Part shown: positions 11,371 through 20,808 of the stretch, one piece after another | How positions within the stretch are numbered: position 1 is the first letter of the stretch | How the letters are laid out: each line of letters opens with the position of its first letter | NCBI GenBank assembly: GCA_001972305.1 | Contig: BDDD01002926.1 | Location: 1 to 64,000 of the forward strand | Direction: 5' to 3' | Length of the DNA stretch: 64,000 nt | Source of the DNA: Cephalotus follicularis | Taxonomy: Eukaryota > Streptophyta > Magnoliopsida > Oxalidales > Cephalotaceae | Made by a program: the position numbers and the translations under genes | Notes under the pieces: model-generated | Seen by the model: the letters and a program-made list of their open reading frames with translations, nothing else | Database searches by the model: none | Told to the model about the DNA's origin: nothing

Positions 11371-12129
11371 GCCCATAATGTCATTTCCATAGTTTTAACA
11401 CACCAGGTCATTACCCAAATCATCCATTACACCAACCAGTTCGAATATTCATGTAATTTGCACATGCATGTTCACTCCGTACATCACAGTAGTCATCACA
11501 ACAATTCCAGAGATTACAATTCATCCATTAATATGCAATTCATCAATGGCATTCATTATCTTAAAACTCAAAATGCATGTATAAGAATCATCACTTTCCC
11601 CTACCTCTGGTTTCAAGTTAGAAACCTTGTAAGTCCACCTCCTTGTGTTCCAAGATTCCGGTCACAGCAGCTCCAAGATCCGCTCAGCAGCTGCAATCCA
11701 TGAGCTCCAAGTCTCTAGCTCCAATCAAGCTCAACAATGGTGGCTCTCTCTTTCTCCCACTCACTAGTTTCCTCCTCTTCCTTTCCTTTGGTGTTTTAAA
11801 TGAGAGAGAGAGGTGGGGAGGGGGTTGTTATTATGCAGATGGCTCCTCTCCCTCTTTCTCCCTGCATTCAATGAACACTCTCGTGTTCTCTCCCTGTTTC
11901 CCAGTGAATTTCTGCATTTCATTTTGTTTCCTTCTCATGTTTTCTGCAGGTTGCATGCACACCCACACTTGTCATGTTCTTCCTCCTTCTTCAGTCATGC
12001 AGGTCAAGAGGCCATTATGCATGATCAACACATCTGCTTCCCGTGCCTCAAGGTGCCTGCAAGGATCCTAATTCCTTCCCTCTTGCACGTTACTCTGTCA
12101 GTTCATAACGTGACTGATATTCGTTTCAA

Positions 12130-12275
12130 AGATGTTGACGTCTTTCCTTAGACGTCGATGTCTTTTCCTCATTCATACGAGGATGTCGATGTCTTCGTCT
12201 ACGTCGACATGCATGTCCATGCATTCACGTGCATCTGGGTTCCCATAGGCGTCGACGTCTTTCCAAAGACATCAA
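12130..12275 (-). promoter_or_regulatory. Upstream GTCGAC-core motif cluster in N1
   Basis: About six motifs (GTTGACGTC, GACGTCGATGTC, GATGTCGATGTC, CTACGTCGAC, GGCGTCGACGTC, GACATCAACGC) lie between 12132 and 12273, about 300-440 bp upstream of the TATA-like box in LTR polarity. The adjacent CGCGCCGTTTTTTG (about 12292) matches the ACGGCGCTGTTTT-like segment beside the other clusters. Confidence 0.45.
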
Positions 12276-12458
12276 CGCGATTGTCCCAAAACCGCGCCGT
12301 TTTTTGTTTAACATACACATTTCTTTCCCCCAAAACCATATTTAAGGTTTGGAAACATCTTTGAGGTTGAAATCTCAAACATTTTCATTAATTCAAGCAT
12401 AAGATTACATCTTAAAATGAAGCATCACAATAAAGAAAACACCGGGTGTTACATGCTG

Positions 12459-13183
12459 GTAGGCTTGGGACTTGGAATAACTTTGTGTTTTCTCTGTGTG
12501 GTTGATTTAATTTCTTTGTTACAATAATGGAATTCAATTGATCTATAATAAGGTTGCCTACATGCACCGTATTTATTTTCTTGTTCTTATATTCTTAGAG
12601 TAGAATTCTCTTCTCCCTGAATTGTATTTCTTTTTTTTAATTGTACTATGGTTGTAAATTGAATAAAGTAGACCAATCAAGAATAAAGAGAAGATCAAGA
12701 AGATCGCAAGACTAGTTGAAGGCCATGTATGCGTCGTGGCAATTGTAATAGAGTTAATTAAATTAGTACACCTAGGAGACCTAGTGGTCACGTTCGCTCA
12801 CGTGATCACTTATAGCTTATGTCCCAAGTTAGGCCACTTTTAGGGTGCATGAGATGGATATTTTTCTTTTAATGATCCAAACACGTCCAAGCATGTTAAG
12901 CCGTCCAAATGTATTGGAAGATTAAAATTAATCTAAAACGGCTATTGTAATATGTTAAAATTGATGACACCAAATCCCTCCAACTTGCAAATAATAAGTC
13001 CATAAGTTGTGGGGCACATGGCGGGCCTATCGTTGGCCTTCCACAATCATCGTTGAATGGTGTGGACATATTGGGGATGGCACTGTAAAATCAGAGATCC
13101 CCCACATGAAAATTTCTATTTAGTTTCAGTGTGAGGAACACTGAAAGGAAATGACTTTGTTTTGGCATCAGGACATCGATACG
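12459..13183 (+). other. C1 leader, middle segment, non-coding
   Basis: This is AT-rich untranslated leader between the C1 PBS and gag. Its last 350 bp align by eye with the C2 leader on the minus strand (32500-32880): both have AAGCCGTCCAAATG, a segment on 'CCTCCAACTTG', 'AATAATAAGTCCATAAG', 'TTGGCCTTCCAC' and 'TTTCAGTGTGAGG' in the same order. That shows C1 and C2 are one family and that this stretch is original C1 sequence. No ORF of interest. Confidence 0.7.
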
Positions 13184-13214
13184 TGTAACGCCCGAGATTT
13201 TTATATGAGGAACA

Positions 13215-14675
13215 CTGAGAATCTTTGTGGCTGACATGAGAGTACAGCCTGTGTTACTGGATCACATCAGGAATGCACAACCCCACGATCCGGAGTTGCA
13301 ACAAATTCGGGAGAACCTGGACTCGAAATCCGATTTTCGAGTACATGCTGATGGTATTATGAGATTTCGGGGACGCGTGTGTCTTCCGAATGAACCAGGG
13401 TTGAAGAATGAGTTACTTCGCGGGGCTTATAAATCTCTGTACAGCATTCACCCTGGTAGCACAAAGATGTACTAGGAGATGAAGAAGAATTACTGGTGGC
13501 CTGGCATGAAACGAGAGATCGCCGAGTATGTGGCAAGGTGTTTGACTTGCCAGACAGTTAAGGCCGAACACCAGAGACCAGCAGGTTTGCTACAAACTTT
13601 ACCAAATCTAGAGTGGAAGTGGGAACATGTTACGATGGATTTTGTTTCGGGTTTTCCTCTGACTCGGAACCGTCACAACGCCGTGTGGGTTGTTGTGGAT
13701 AGACTCACCAAATCAGCACACTTTCTGCCTACACACGTTACGGATTCTGCGAGCAAGCTAGCTCGTTTGTATGTGAAGGAGATAGTGAGGCTACACAGAG
13801 TTCCAGTCAGCATCGTATGTGATAGAGATGCCATCTTCACTTCCAACTTCTGGAAGAGGTTTCAGATAGCTTTAGGGACGAAGCTAAACCTGAGTACTGC
13901 CGTCCACCCTCAGATCGATGGACAGTCTGAGCGGACCATCCAGACCTTGGAGGATATGCTACGGGCTTGCATTATTGATTTTGCTGGTACATGGGAGGAT
14001 CACATTCCTTTGATAGAGTTCTCTTATAATAACGGCTATCACTCCAGTATCGGCATGGCACCGTTTGAAGTACTGTATGGGAGGAAGTGCAAATCTCCTG
14101 TATGTTGGGATGAGGTCGGGGAACGACCTTTACTCGGGACTGAGTTAGTGGAGGAAACTTCAAAAAAGATTAGGACGATAAAAAAGAAGCTGCTTACTGC
14201 TCAGAGCCGGTAGACGATTTATGCGGACAGTGTTAAGATGAGGCCTTTGACCTTCAGTGTGGGCGATCATGTGTTCTTAAAGGTCTCACCATGGAAGGGC
14301 GTGCAAAGGTTTGGGGAAAAGGGCAAATTAGCTCCTCGCTACATTGGTCCTTTCGAGATTTTGGAGAGAGTTGGGAAGGTAGCCTACCAGCTTGCCTTAC
14401 CTCCTGCTCTGTCAAACGTGCACGACGTCTTTCATGTATCTATGCTGAGGAAATATATCCCGGACCCGTCACATGTTCTGAATTATGATGTTGTTCGGGT
14501 ACAAGATGACCTATCTTGTGAAGAGTTGCCTGTACGGATTCTAGATTGGAAGACGCAGATTTTGAGGAACCGAGCCATCTCCATGGTCAAGGTTCAATGG
14601 CAGTTCCACCAACCGGATGAAGCAAATTGGGAGCGTGAGGAGGATATCCGAGAACGCTACCCGCACTTGTTCTAG
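13215..14675 (+). pseudogene. N2 integrase with chromodomain-like C-terminus
   Basis: A single frame runs to a TAG at 14673-14675, with in-frame stops only at 13473-13475 (TAG) and 14211-14213 (TAG). Comparison with G3 indicates a Gln codon at 13473 (MYQDMKK in G3), and one is likely at 14211, so both are C-to-T changes. Visible are the zinc-binding HHCC region ([18 protein letters not shown]), catalytic core ([26 protein letters not shown]-like segment with [16 protein letters not shown]), GPFEILERVGKVAYQLALPP, and a tail ending QWQFHQPDEANWEREEDI that resembles the chromodomain of Del/Tekay chromoviruses. Nothing upstream of integrase remains. Very close to G3 in sequence. Confidence 0.85.
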
Positions 14676-14707
14676 TCTCGTTTTAAATTTCGAGGACGAA
14701 ATTCTTT

Positions 14708-14721
14708 GAAGGAGGGGTGGA
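14708..14721 (+). other. N2 polypurine tract
   Basis: GAAGGAGGGGTGGA lies directly before the 3' LTR start TGTAACACCCGAG at 14722. Confidence 0.75.
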
Positions 14722-17285
14722 TGTAACACCCGAGATTTTTATATGTTGTAATTTCACAATGTAAATGCACTTTATTATGGAATTAATAAAAAGATGGATT
14801 TCCGAATTTGATGATGTTTTCCCAAACTCTGATGATGTTGATTTTGGAGTTCAATTGTTAGAGAAATGTTAAAAGAGTAAACTTAGTTAAACGACACAGT
14901 TTTGAGGTTAAAGCGCTGATGCCTGGATTTGGAGCGTCGACGCTTAAGCGATTGAAACGCGCGTTTAAATTTAAACACATAAGCGCCGAGGCCTGCATGT
15001 AAACGTCGATGCTTTGCGGCGTGTTCTGCATGCACACAACAGCAGATGGACGTGTCGCATGGAGGTCAATTGTGCCACTTATCAAGAGTCTTAGCAAGCG
15101 CTTTAAGAACGTGGCATGCATGCTTTTGTTACAAGACCTACCTGTAACAAAAGGGCATGGGACAGAGGGAGAATCCCTGAGTGCATGGCTTGTGAAAGGG
15201 AAGAAATGGACACCTATTGCCCCAGGTTGCCCAAGTGGGAGAGGAGAAGAAAGTAGGAGGACATGCAGAGAAAAAAAAAAGAAATCTGCATAAAAGTCGA
15301 CTCCTCTCACCCCCTCTCATCTGTTATTGAAAGCCAGAGGAATTAGTGACACTATGAGTGACAAGAGAGAAAAAGAGAGTGAAAGAGAGAGAGAGACCAC
15401 CATTGTTGAGCAAAGGAAGCTTGGAGCTTGCACACCAACTACTGGGACGAACCAAGGAACCTTCAAATCGTACCTGGGAGCTCAAAGTGACTGGTTGGAT
15501 ACTAAAAAAGGTGTACTTTCAGCTTCTAACTTGAGGCCTGAGGTAGGGGAAGCCATAATTGTATTTTGTGTTCAATACTTGGTGTTTGTTCAGTGATGTT
15601 TATGCATGAATTTCATAGCATGGTGATCCATTTTTAGTCACTGAAATGATGCTACCTTGTACTAGATGTGAAATGTGATATTGCATGTCGTTTTTCTGGT
15701 CCTTATACATGTGGGATTGCATGTTACTATTATGGGAATGTCACTGATTGCTCATGTTGTGAGGTAGAAGACGACCACTGCACGAAACCGTCGACGCCTT
15801 GGGTAAGCGTCGACGCTTAATACTATGAACTGCGTTTTATATGTTGAAAGCGTTAAACGTCGACGTCTAAAGGGAGGAGATATCGACGCCCAGACACTGA
15901 AAGCGCTGCCGCTATGGGACTGAACGTCGACGCTTAAGGCACATAAGCGTCGACGCCTAAGGAATAAACGCCGACGCTTTAGAGTCCTGTTTGGACAATT
16001 TTTACGGTTTTGATACCCGACGATCCCGATTTCACCTAGGGTGCGTTAGAACATTTGTATGCATTGCATATACACTATTTACTGCCTGTTTGGTTACTAT
16101 TTGTGTATCGTTTATGATTTCTAAAGTTGTGATGTTTAGAATTGCACATGTGAACTCGGAATGTGCTATTTTGAATATGAAAATATGTATTGGTTAATAA
16201 CGTATTTTCGAACGAACTGGAAAACAATTTACACCACTGATTTGTTCAAGGTATTTCTACTACTGAAATTACATATTTCAAATATTTACTACTTTCAGAA
16301 ATATTTGAAAATGAACTGCTTGTTGTCGATCTGAAACGATCATCACTGTACTGTTTACTGCACTGTTTACTGTTTAATTCACTATTGCTCTGTGAATTTC
16401 TATGTGGTTGTGCTTGAACCACTGGTTGCATGGCGGAGGCTGCCAGCGCCGGCTAGTGGTGGGGTTGACCTAGGGGCCAGGAGTTGGCTGGGTGACTCAC
16501 TGTATTGTACTGTTGCCTCGCTTGGTTTCTTGGAGTAGGGACCGAAGTGGGAGTGTAGCGTGGGGCTAGGAGTTGGCAGCGTTACATATACTGCCTGACT
16601 GTTGTGGTCCTTTATGGACATACTGTACTGCCTGTTGGTCCTCTTTGGACATTACTGTGACTGTGGAGGTAACCCTGGTCGGGTTACTACTGTGCCGTTA
16701 TTGTTTACATATAATTCTTTTATATGTACCCACTGTTATTTTACTGTACTGCAAAATGTATATATTTTCCATATATATATAAACTGGTATTTCCTGCACT
16801 GCATCATTTATGCATACATCACATGACATGCATTTATTGTTGATCCCGAGCTACTTTTATGACTTAGCCAAGTGAGGACAAAGGCTAACCCCCTACTTTA
16901 CAAATTGATGCAGTGGACCGGTTGGACTGGCATGGGTGAAGAACAAGATGTTATGTTGTTTTGTTCTTGGTTTTACTTTTCTCATGTTTTGTAATAAACT
17001 GAGTTTTATTTAAGGACTAATGTACTGTACTATGGTTTGTTTAACGATAGGACTAATATTGTACTGTGATCACGCTTCGTTTGTGGGCTATTAACAACGA
17101 CGAACTTGTTTTGGGTAGCGTGCAGTATGGGATGCACGTTACATGTTTTTTAGCTTATGAATCTTATGCTTCCGCAATTGATGTCTTGTTTATAAGTTTA
17201 AATTTTATGGTATTTGCATAAGATGAATTTATATGTTAATTGCCTTACCGCTTTAATGTTGTCTTCTCGAAAACGGGGTGTGACA
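14722..17285 (+). repeat. N2 3' LTR (2564 bp)
   Basis: It runs from TGTAACACCCGAG to ACGGGGTGTGACA. A TATA-like GCATAAAAG is at 15288-15296. Around it are an upstream GTCGAC-type group (about 14930-15012) and a downstream cluster (15788-15972). Further on it carries short TACTGTACTG repeats (16340-16760) and the family segment 'AAGTGAGGACAAAGGCTAACCCCCTA' at about 16869. No protein gene is supported inside it. Confidence 0.85.
15788..15972 (+). promoter_or_regulatory. GTCGACGC motif cluster in the N2 3' LTR
   Basis: Eight copies of CGTCGACGC, CGTCGACGTC, ATCGACGCC and CGCCGACGC lie in 185 bp, several as AAGCGTCGACGCTT-like palindromes. It lies about 500 bp downstream of the TATA-like box, so inside the likely transcribed R/U5 part. 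Confidence 0.55.
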
Positions 17286-17714
17286 ATACATACGGGTGCT
17301 TCAAAACAAGTTAATTTCTTTGATGATTATGGGTTTCACTTATACCGGGATCATATGGTTTGCACAACGGAAGTTGGGACCATATGGGCTGGGGGGCCGA
17401 ATCTTGTATCGGATCTTACATATGGGCGAGAGGTCCTAATGTAAATGGGTATACATACCTACCTATTCATGTATTAAGGTTTGCACAACGAAAGTCGGGA
17501 CTATAGTGTTGTGGATAGATTCTGATCCCCACTAGGAAGCGAGAGACTTCCCGAATTCCACATGCGGTTGTTGGATACGATTAGAATAGTGGGAGGAACC
17601 ATAATTACAAAAGACCAAGTGTTATGGTAATAATATAAATGGAATGATTCGCTAATTTGTCTCTCTCTTGTTTCCTCTTTTATAGGTTGCTAGTTATCAC
17701 CATATTCTGCAACC
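17286..17714 (+). other. C1 leader, last segment, with possible 3' splice site
   Basis: It aligns by eye with the C2 leader on the minus strand (about 32080-32470): 'GATCCCCACTAGGAAGC', 'GGATACGATTAGAATAGTGGGAGGA' and 'TTGCTAGTT' occur in the same order. A pyrimidine-rich stretch ending TTTATAG/GTTGCTAG (about 17676-17692) precedes the gag ATG at 17715 and looks like an intron acceptor. A conserved GGTAAGCC donor-like site occurs in the LTRs of C2 and C3. Splicing is inference. Confidence 0.45.
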
Positions 17715-18706
17715 ATGTCAGTTGGCACAGCACTATCGAGAGATTTGGAAACAAACAAGCTCACGGGTCCAAATTTCTTGGATAGGCAGCGAAACCTGTG
17801 CTTGGCACTCACGAGCATGAAGCTTGTCATGTCATGACTGAGAGCCCCCGTAAACTCGGAGTTAACTTGTCCGAAGTGCAAAAGGCTAAGAGGGCCAAAT
17901 GGTTAGACGAGGATGAGCAGGCTCATTGCCTAGCGATTTTAGGTATGGTCCCAAAATTGCAAAGACAGCACGAGAAGCTTGATACCTTAGGAGCTATACT
18001 TCTCCGTCTTCAGGAGTTGTATGGATCCTGGTCGAGGACCGAGCGGTTTAACTTGTCCCTTCAGCTCTTCTGCACGAAGATGGCCGAGGGATCTTCAGTC
18101 CATGCTCATGGATTGAAGATGATTGATCTTGTTGAACAGCTGGCTCAGTTAGATCTTACCATGGACAATGAGTTCTACATTGACCTGGTGCTATCATCTC
18201 CCCCTCAATCATATTCCGAGTTCATCACAAATTTTCACATGAACAAGGTGGATACTAATCTACCTGAACTTGTGGAAATGCTTCGTACGGTCGATGTTGA
18301 TATGGGCCATGGGAGGTCCAAATATGATGTGATGTATCTTCCTTCTACATCTTCCCGGATTGCTCTAAGAGGGAGCGTATCGAGAGGATCCAAGTCCAAG
18401 GGCAAGGCGCCCATGAACCCTAAAGGGAAAAAGAAGAATAAAGGGAGAAAAGCAGCTGCGCCGGCAGGGTGAGCTGTTGGGGGATCAGTCCTTGATATGA
18501 TCCGACAGCTACATGATGATGATTGTTGCTTTTATTATGGAAAGCATGGACATTGGACATCAAAGTGCAGTGAGTTCCAAAATTCTAAGTCAAGACGTGC
18601 CTCAGGGCTAGGTACTTTCATGATTGAGCTTTTTCTAACTACTAATGTTAGTTCAAGTTGGGTTTTGGATTCAGGTTGTGGAACTAATATTTGGAACTCT
18701 TTGTAG
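17715..18706 (+). pseudogene. C1 gag: UBN2-type gag, CCHC knuckle
   Basis: Translation from ATG 17715 gives SRDLETNKLTGPNFLD, the usual start of copia gag. The frame is lost at about 17790-17837 and continues in another frame at 17798-18472 with the gag-polypeptide (UBN2-like) body (WLDEDEQAHCLAIL; LYGSWSRTERFNL) and a Lys-rich C-terminus. After a stop at 18470-18472, the zinc knuckle is seen in 18497-18706 as CCFYYGKHGHWTSKC, where the second Cys of CX2CX4HX4C is Tyr. The same stretch ends with the protease motif (WVLDSGCGTNIW). Broken by a frameshift and stops. Confidence 0.8.
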
Positions 18707-19000
18707 GGGCTATGAGGCACTAGACAGTTGAGAGAGGCTGAAGCTTTGGACTTGCGTCTAGGTGATGGATCGATGATTCACACCATATCAATAGGTATTT
18801 TTGAGTTGTTTTTGGGAAATGGCAATGTAATTAAACTTGATCCTTGTTATTTTGTCAAGAACCTTGTAAGAAACGTTGTATCTGTTTCATATTTGTATAA
18901 GATGGGCATGGAGCTCACTTTTTTCCATATGGCTGTAGACTTATACATAACAATGTTCTTTTATTTGATGGACAAATTGACAATGGGATCTATGTTTTAA
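18620..19000 (+). pseudogene. C1 aspartic protease
   Basis: The DSG catalytic motif (WVLDSGCGTNI) lies around 18659-18691, in the family position after the zinc knuckle. A stop follows at 18704-18706. The protease body resumes at 18728-19000 (LRLGDGSMI; GIFELFLGNGN; CYFVKNLVRNVVSVSYL). This matches copia proteases in order and content but is interrupted, so it cannot be active as it stands. Confidence 0.7.
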
Positions 19001-19014
19001 ATACAAATTCTCAA

Positions 19015-20075
19015 ATGGCTTTAACAATTCAAGCTGGAACAAGCACTAAAAGACAACGAGAGATAAGCGATGTAAACCCTTCATACATATGGCATTGTAG
19101 ATTAGGTCATCCTAGTCAGGGTAGACTAGCACACTTGGTTAAGGATGGTCTTTTAGACATCAAGGACGTGGAGTCCTTTCCAGAGTGTGAGCCATGTTTA
19201 ATTGGGAAAATGACCAAATCTCCCTTCTCCGGGTAGGGGAAAGGGCAGTGGACATACTGGCTCTTGTCCACACCGACGTCTAGGGACCTATGTCGGTCAA
19301 TGCTAGTGGAGGTTTTCCCTACTTCATCACCTTCACCGATGACTTGCCACTGTAAGGTTATGTGTTTCTGAGGAAACATAAGTCTGAGGCCTTTGAGAGG
19401 TTCAAGGAATTCAGACTAGAAGTAGAAAAGCAAATGGGTAAACCCATTAAGATCCTTCGGTCGGATCAAGGTGGTGAATACCTATCTGCTAAATTCCAGG
19501 GTTATCTGAGGGATAATGGAATTCTCTCTCAGTAGACACCTCCAGGAACACCACATCATAATGGTGTTTTCGAGCGAAGGAATCGGACTTTGATGAACAT
19601 GGTCCGATCCATGATGTCTTTCGTGGATCTTCCTATATCATTCTGGGGTTATGCACTGCACTCGGTGGTGTACATCCTAAACTGGATTCCTTCAAAATCC
19701 GTCCCCTCCACTCCTTACGAGGTTTATATCGGGAGGAAACCTAGCCTAAACCATTTGAGGGTTTGGGGCTGTCCAGATTATGTAACAAGGGTGGAGCCTT
19801 CTAAGCTGGAGGCATGAGCGGATCGTTGTTGGTTTGTGGGATATCCTAAGGAGAGCATAGGATATTACTTTTACCATCCCAGCGAACAAAAGACTTTTGT
19901 TTCGCGAACTGGAAAATTCCTAGAGAAGGAATACCTGCTTCTAGCGAGCAGTGGGAGCAAGGTGGAACTGAGAGAGTTATTACCTAGTGAGAGCCCACAG
20001 GATGAGGAGGAATTAGAGGTTCAAACGTCTGCAGACATAGTTGGGGAAGGTTCCCAACCTGAGAGTACATCTTAG
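19015..20075 (+). pseudogene. C1 integrase
   Basis: The pre-integrase zinc segment is seen in 19015-19236 (YIWHCRLGHPSQGRLAHLVKDG, CEPCLIGKM), giving the HHCC pattern. A stop at 19234-19236 and several frame changes follow through the core, where SDQGGEY (about 19456) and TPPGTPHHNGVFERRN (about 19540-19586) give the second Asp and the Glu of DDE. The C-terminal part is at 19590-20075 (DLPISFWGYALHS; PSLNHLRVWGC; GYPKESIGYYFYHP), with a stop at 19815-19817. Order and motifs are typical copia (integrase before RT). Confidence 0.82.
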
Positions 20076-20090
20076 TTAGGTACTCTTTTA

Positions 20091-20808
20091 ATGAGGAGAT
20101 CAAGCAGAGTTCCAGTGCGTCCTGAGAGATATGGCTTTCTAATTAAGGATATTGAGGAGCTCAGCGACATCGATGATGATGAGCCTGTCAGCTATGAGGA
20201 GGCACTGAAGAGCCCTGAATCTGGGGCATGGCTAGAGGCCATGAAATCCGAGATGGACTCCATGAACGCCAACCAAGTATGGAACTTGGTCGATGCACCT
20301 GAGGGTATTAACCCTATTGGTTGCAAATGGATCTTGAAGAGGAAGATTGGCGCTGATGGTAAGATAGAGACTTATAAAGCGTGATTGGTCGCAAAAGGGT
20401 ATAGGCAAAGACACGGAGTCGACTATACCAAAACTTTCTCACCATTTGCTATGCTTAAGTCCATCTAGATATTGCTTGCTATTGCCACTCATTATGATTA
20501 TGAGATATGGAAAATGGATGTCAAGACAGCCTTCCTGAACGGCTTTCTTGAAGAGGACATTTATATGTCCCAACCCGAGGGGTTTGCATCCATGGAGCAT
20601 CCACAGAGAGTGTGTATGTTGCAAAGGTTGATCTACGGCCTCAAGAAAGCGTCCTGTAGCTGGAACATACATTTTGACGAGACCGTTAAGACTTTCGGTT
20701 TCATCAAAAATGTGGATGAGCCTTGTGTCTACCGGAAACAGGATGGCCCAAACATATCATTCTTGGTACTATACATGGATGACATACTAATCATAGGGAA
20801 TATGTGTG
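20091..20808 (+). pseudogene. C1 reverse transcriptase, cut by G2
   Basis: The copia RT begins with WLEAMKSEMDSM and WNLVDAPEGINPIGCKWILKRK. It has a stop at 20382-20384 (before LVAKGYRQ) and another at about 20466. It continues through YEIWKMDVKTAFLNGFLEEDIYM (first catalytic Asp in KTAFLNG context), QRLIYGLKKAS and the catalytic LYMDDILIIGN at about 20768-20800. Here G2 begins (20809), a few codons after YMDD. The rest of RT and RNase H is not found on the far side of G2. Confidence 0.85.

Larger units (their letters stand above)
9744..12453 (-). mobile_element. N1: solo LTR of a gypsy chromovirus in the C1 leader, TSD TGCTG
   Basis: On the minus strand it starts TGTAACACCCGG and ends ACGGGGTGTGACA. 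Exact TGCTG repeats flank it at 9739-9743 and 12454-12458. C1 leader sequence resumes at 12459. Ends, the 'GGGGTTAGCCTTTGTCCTCACTCGGC' type segment (about 10131-10155, plus strand) and the GCATAATAA box (11828-11836, minus) match the N2 and G3 LTRs. At 2710 bp it is full length for the family. It lies in the opposite orientation to N2, so the two must be separate insertions. Confidence 0.88.
13184..17285 (+). mobile_element. N2: damaged gypsy chromovirus in the C1 leader
   Basis: It begins with only about 22 bp of LTR start (TGTAACGCCCGAGATTTTTAT, 13184), followed directly by the end of RNase H/start of integrase, the rest of pol, a polypurine tract and a complete 3' LTR ending TGTGACA at 17285. 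Flanks ATACG (13179-13183) and ATACA (17286-17290) look like a TSD with one change. C1 leader continues on both sides when compared with C2. The rest of the 5' LTR, gag, protease and RT are missing. Confidence 0.8.

Noticed and set aside
9744-17285. N1 and N2 as the two LTRs of one element
   Set aside because: They are in opposite orientation, N1 has its own exact TSD (TGCTG), and C1 leader sequence lies between them.
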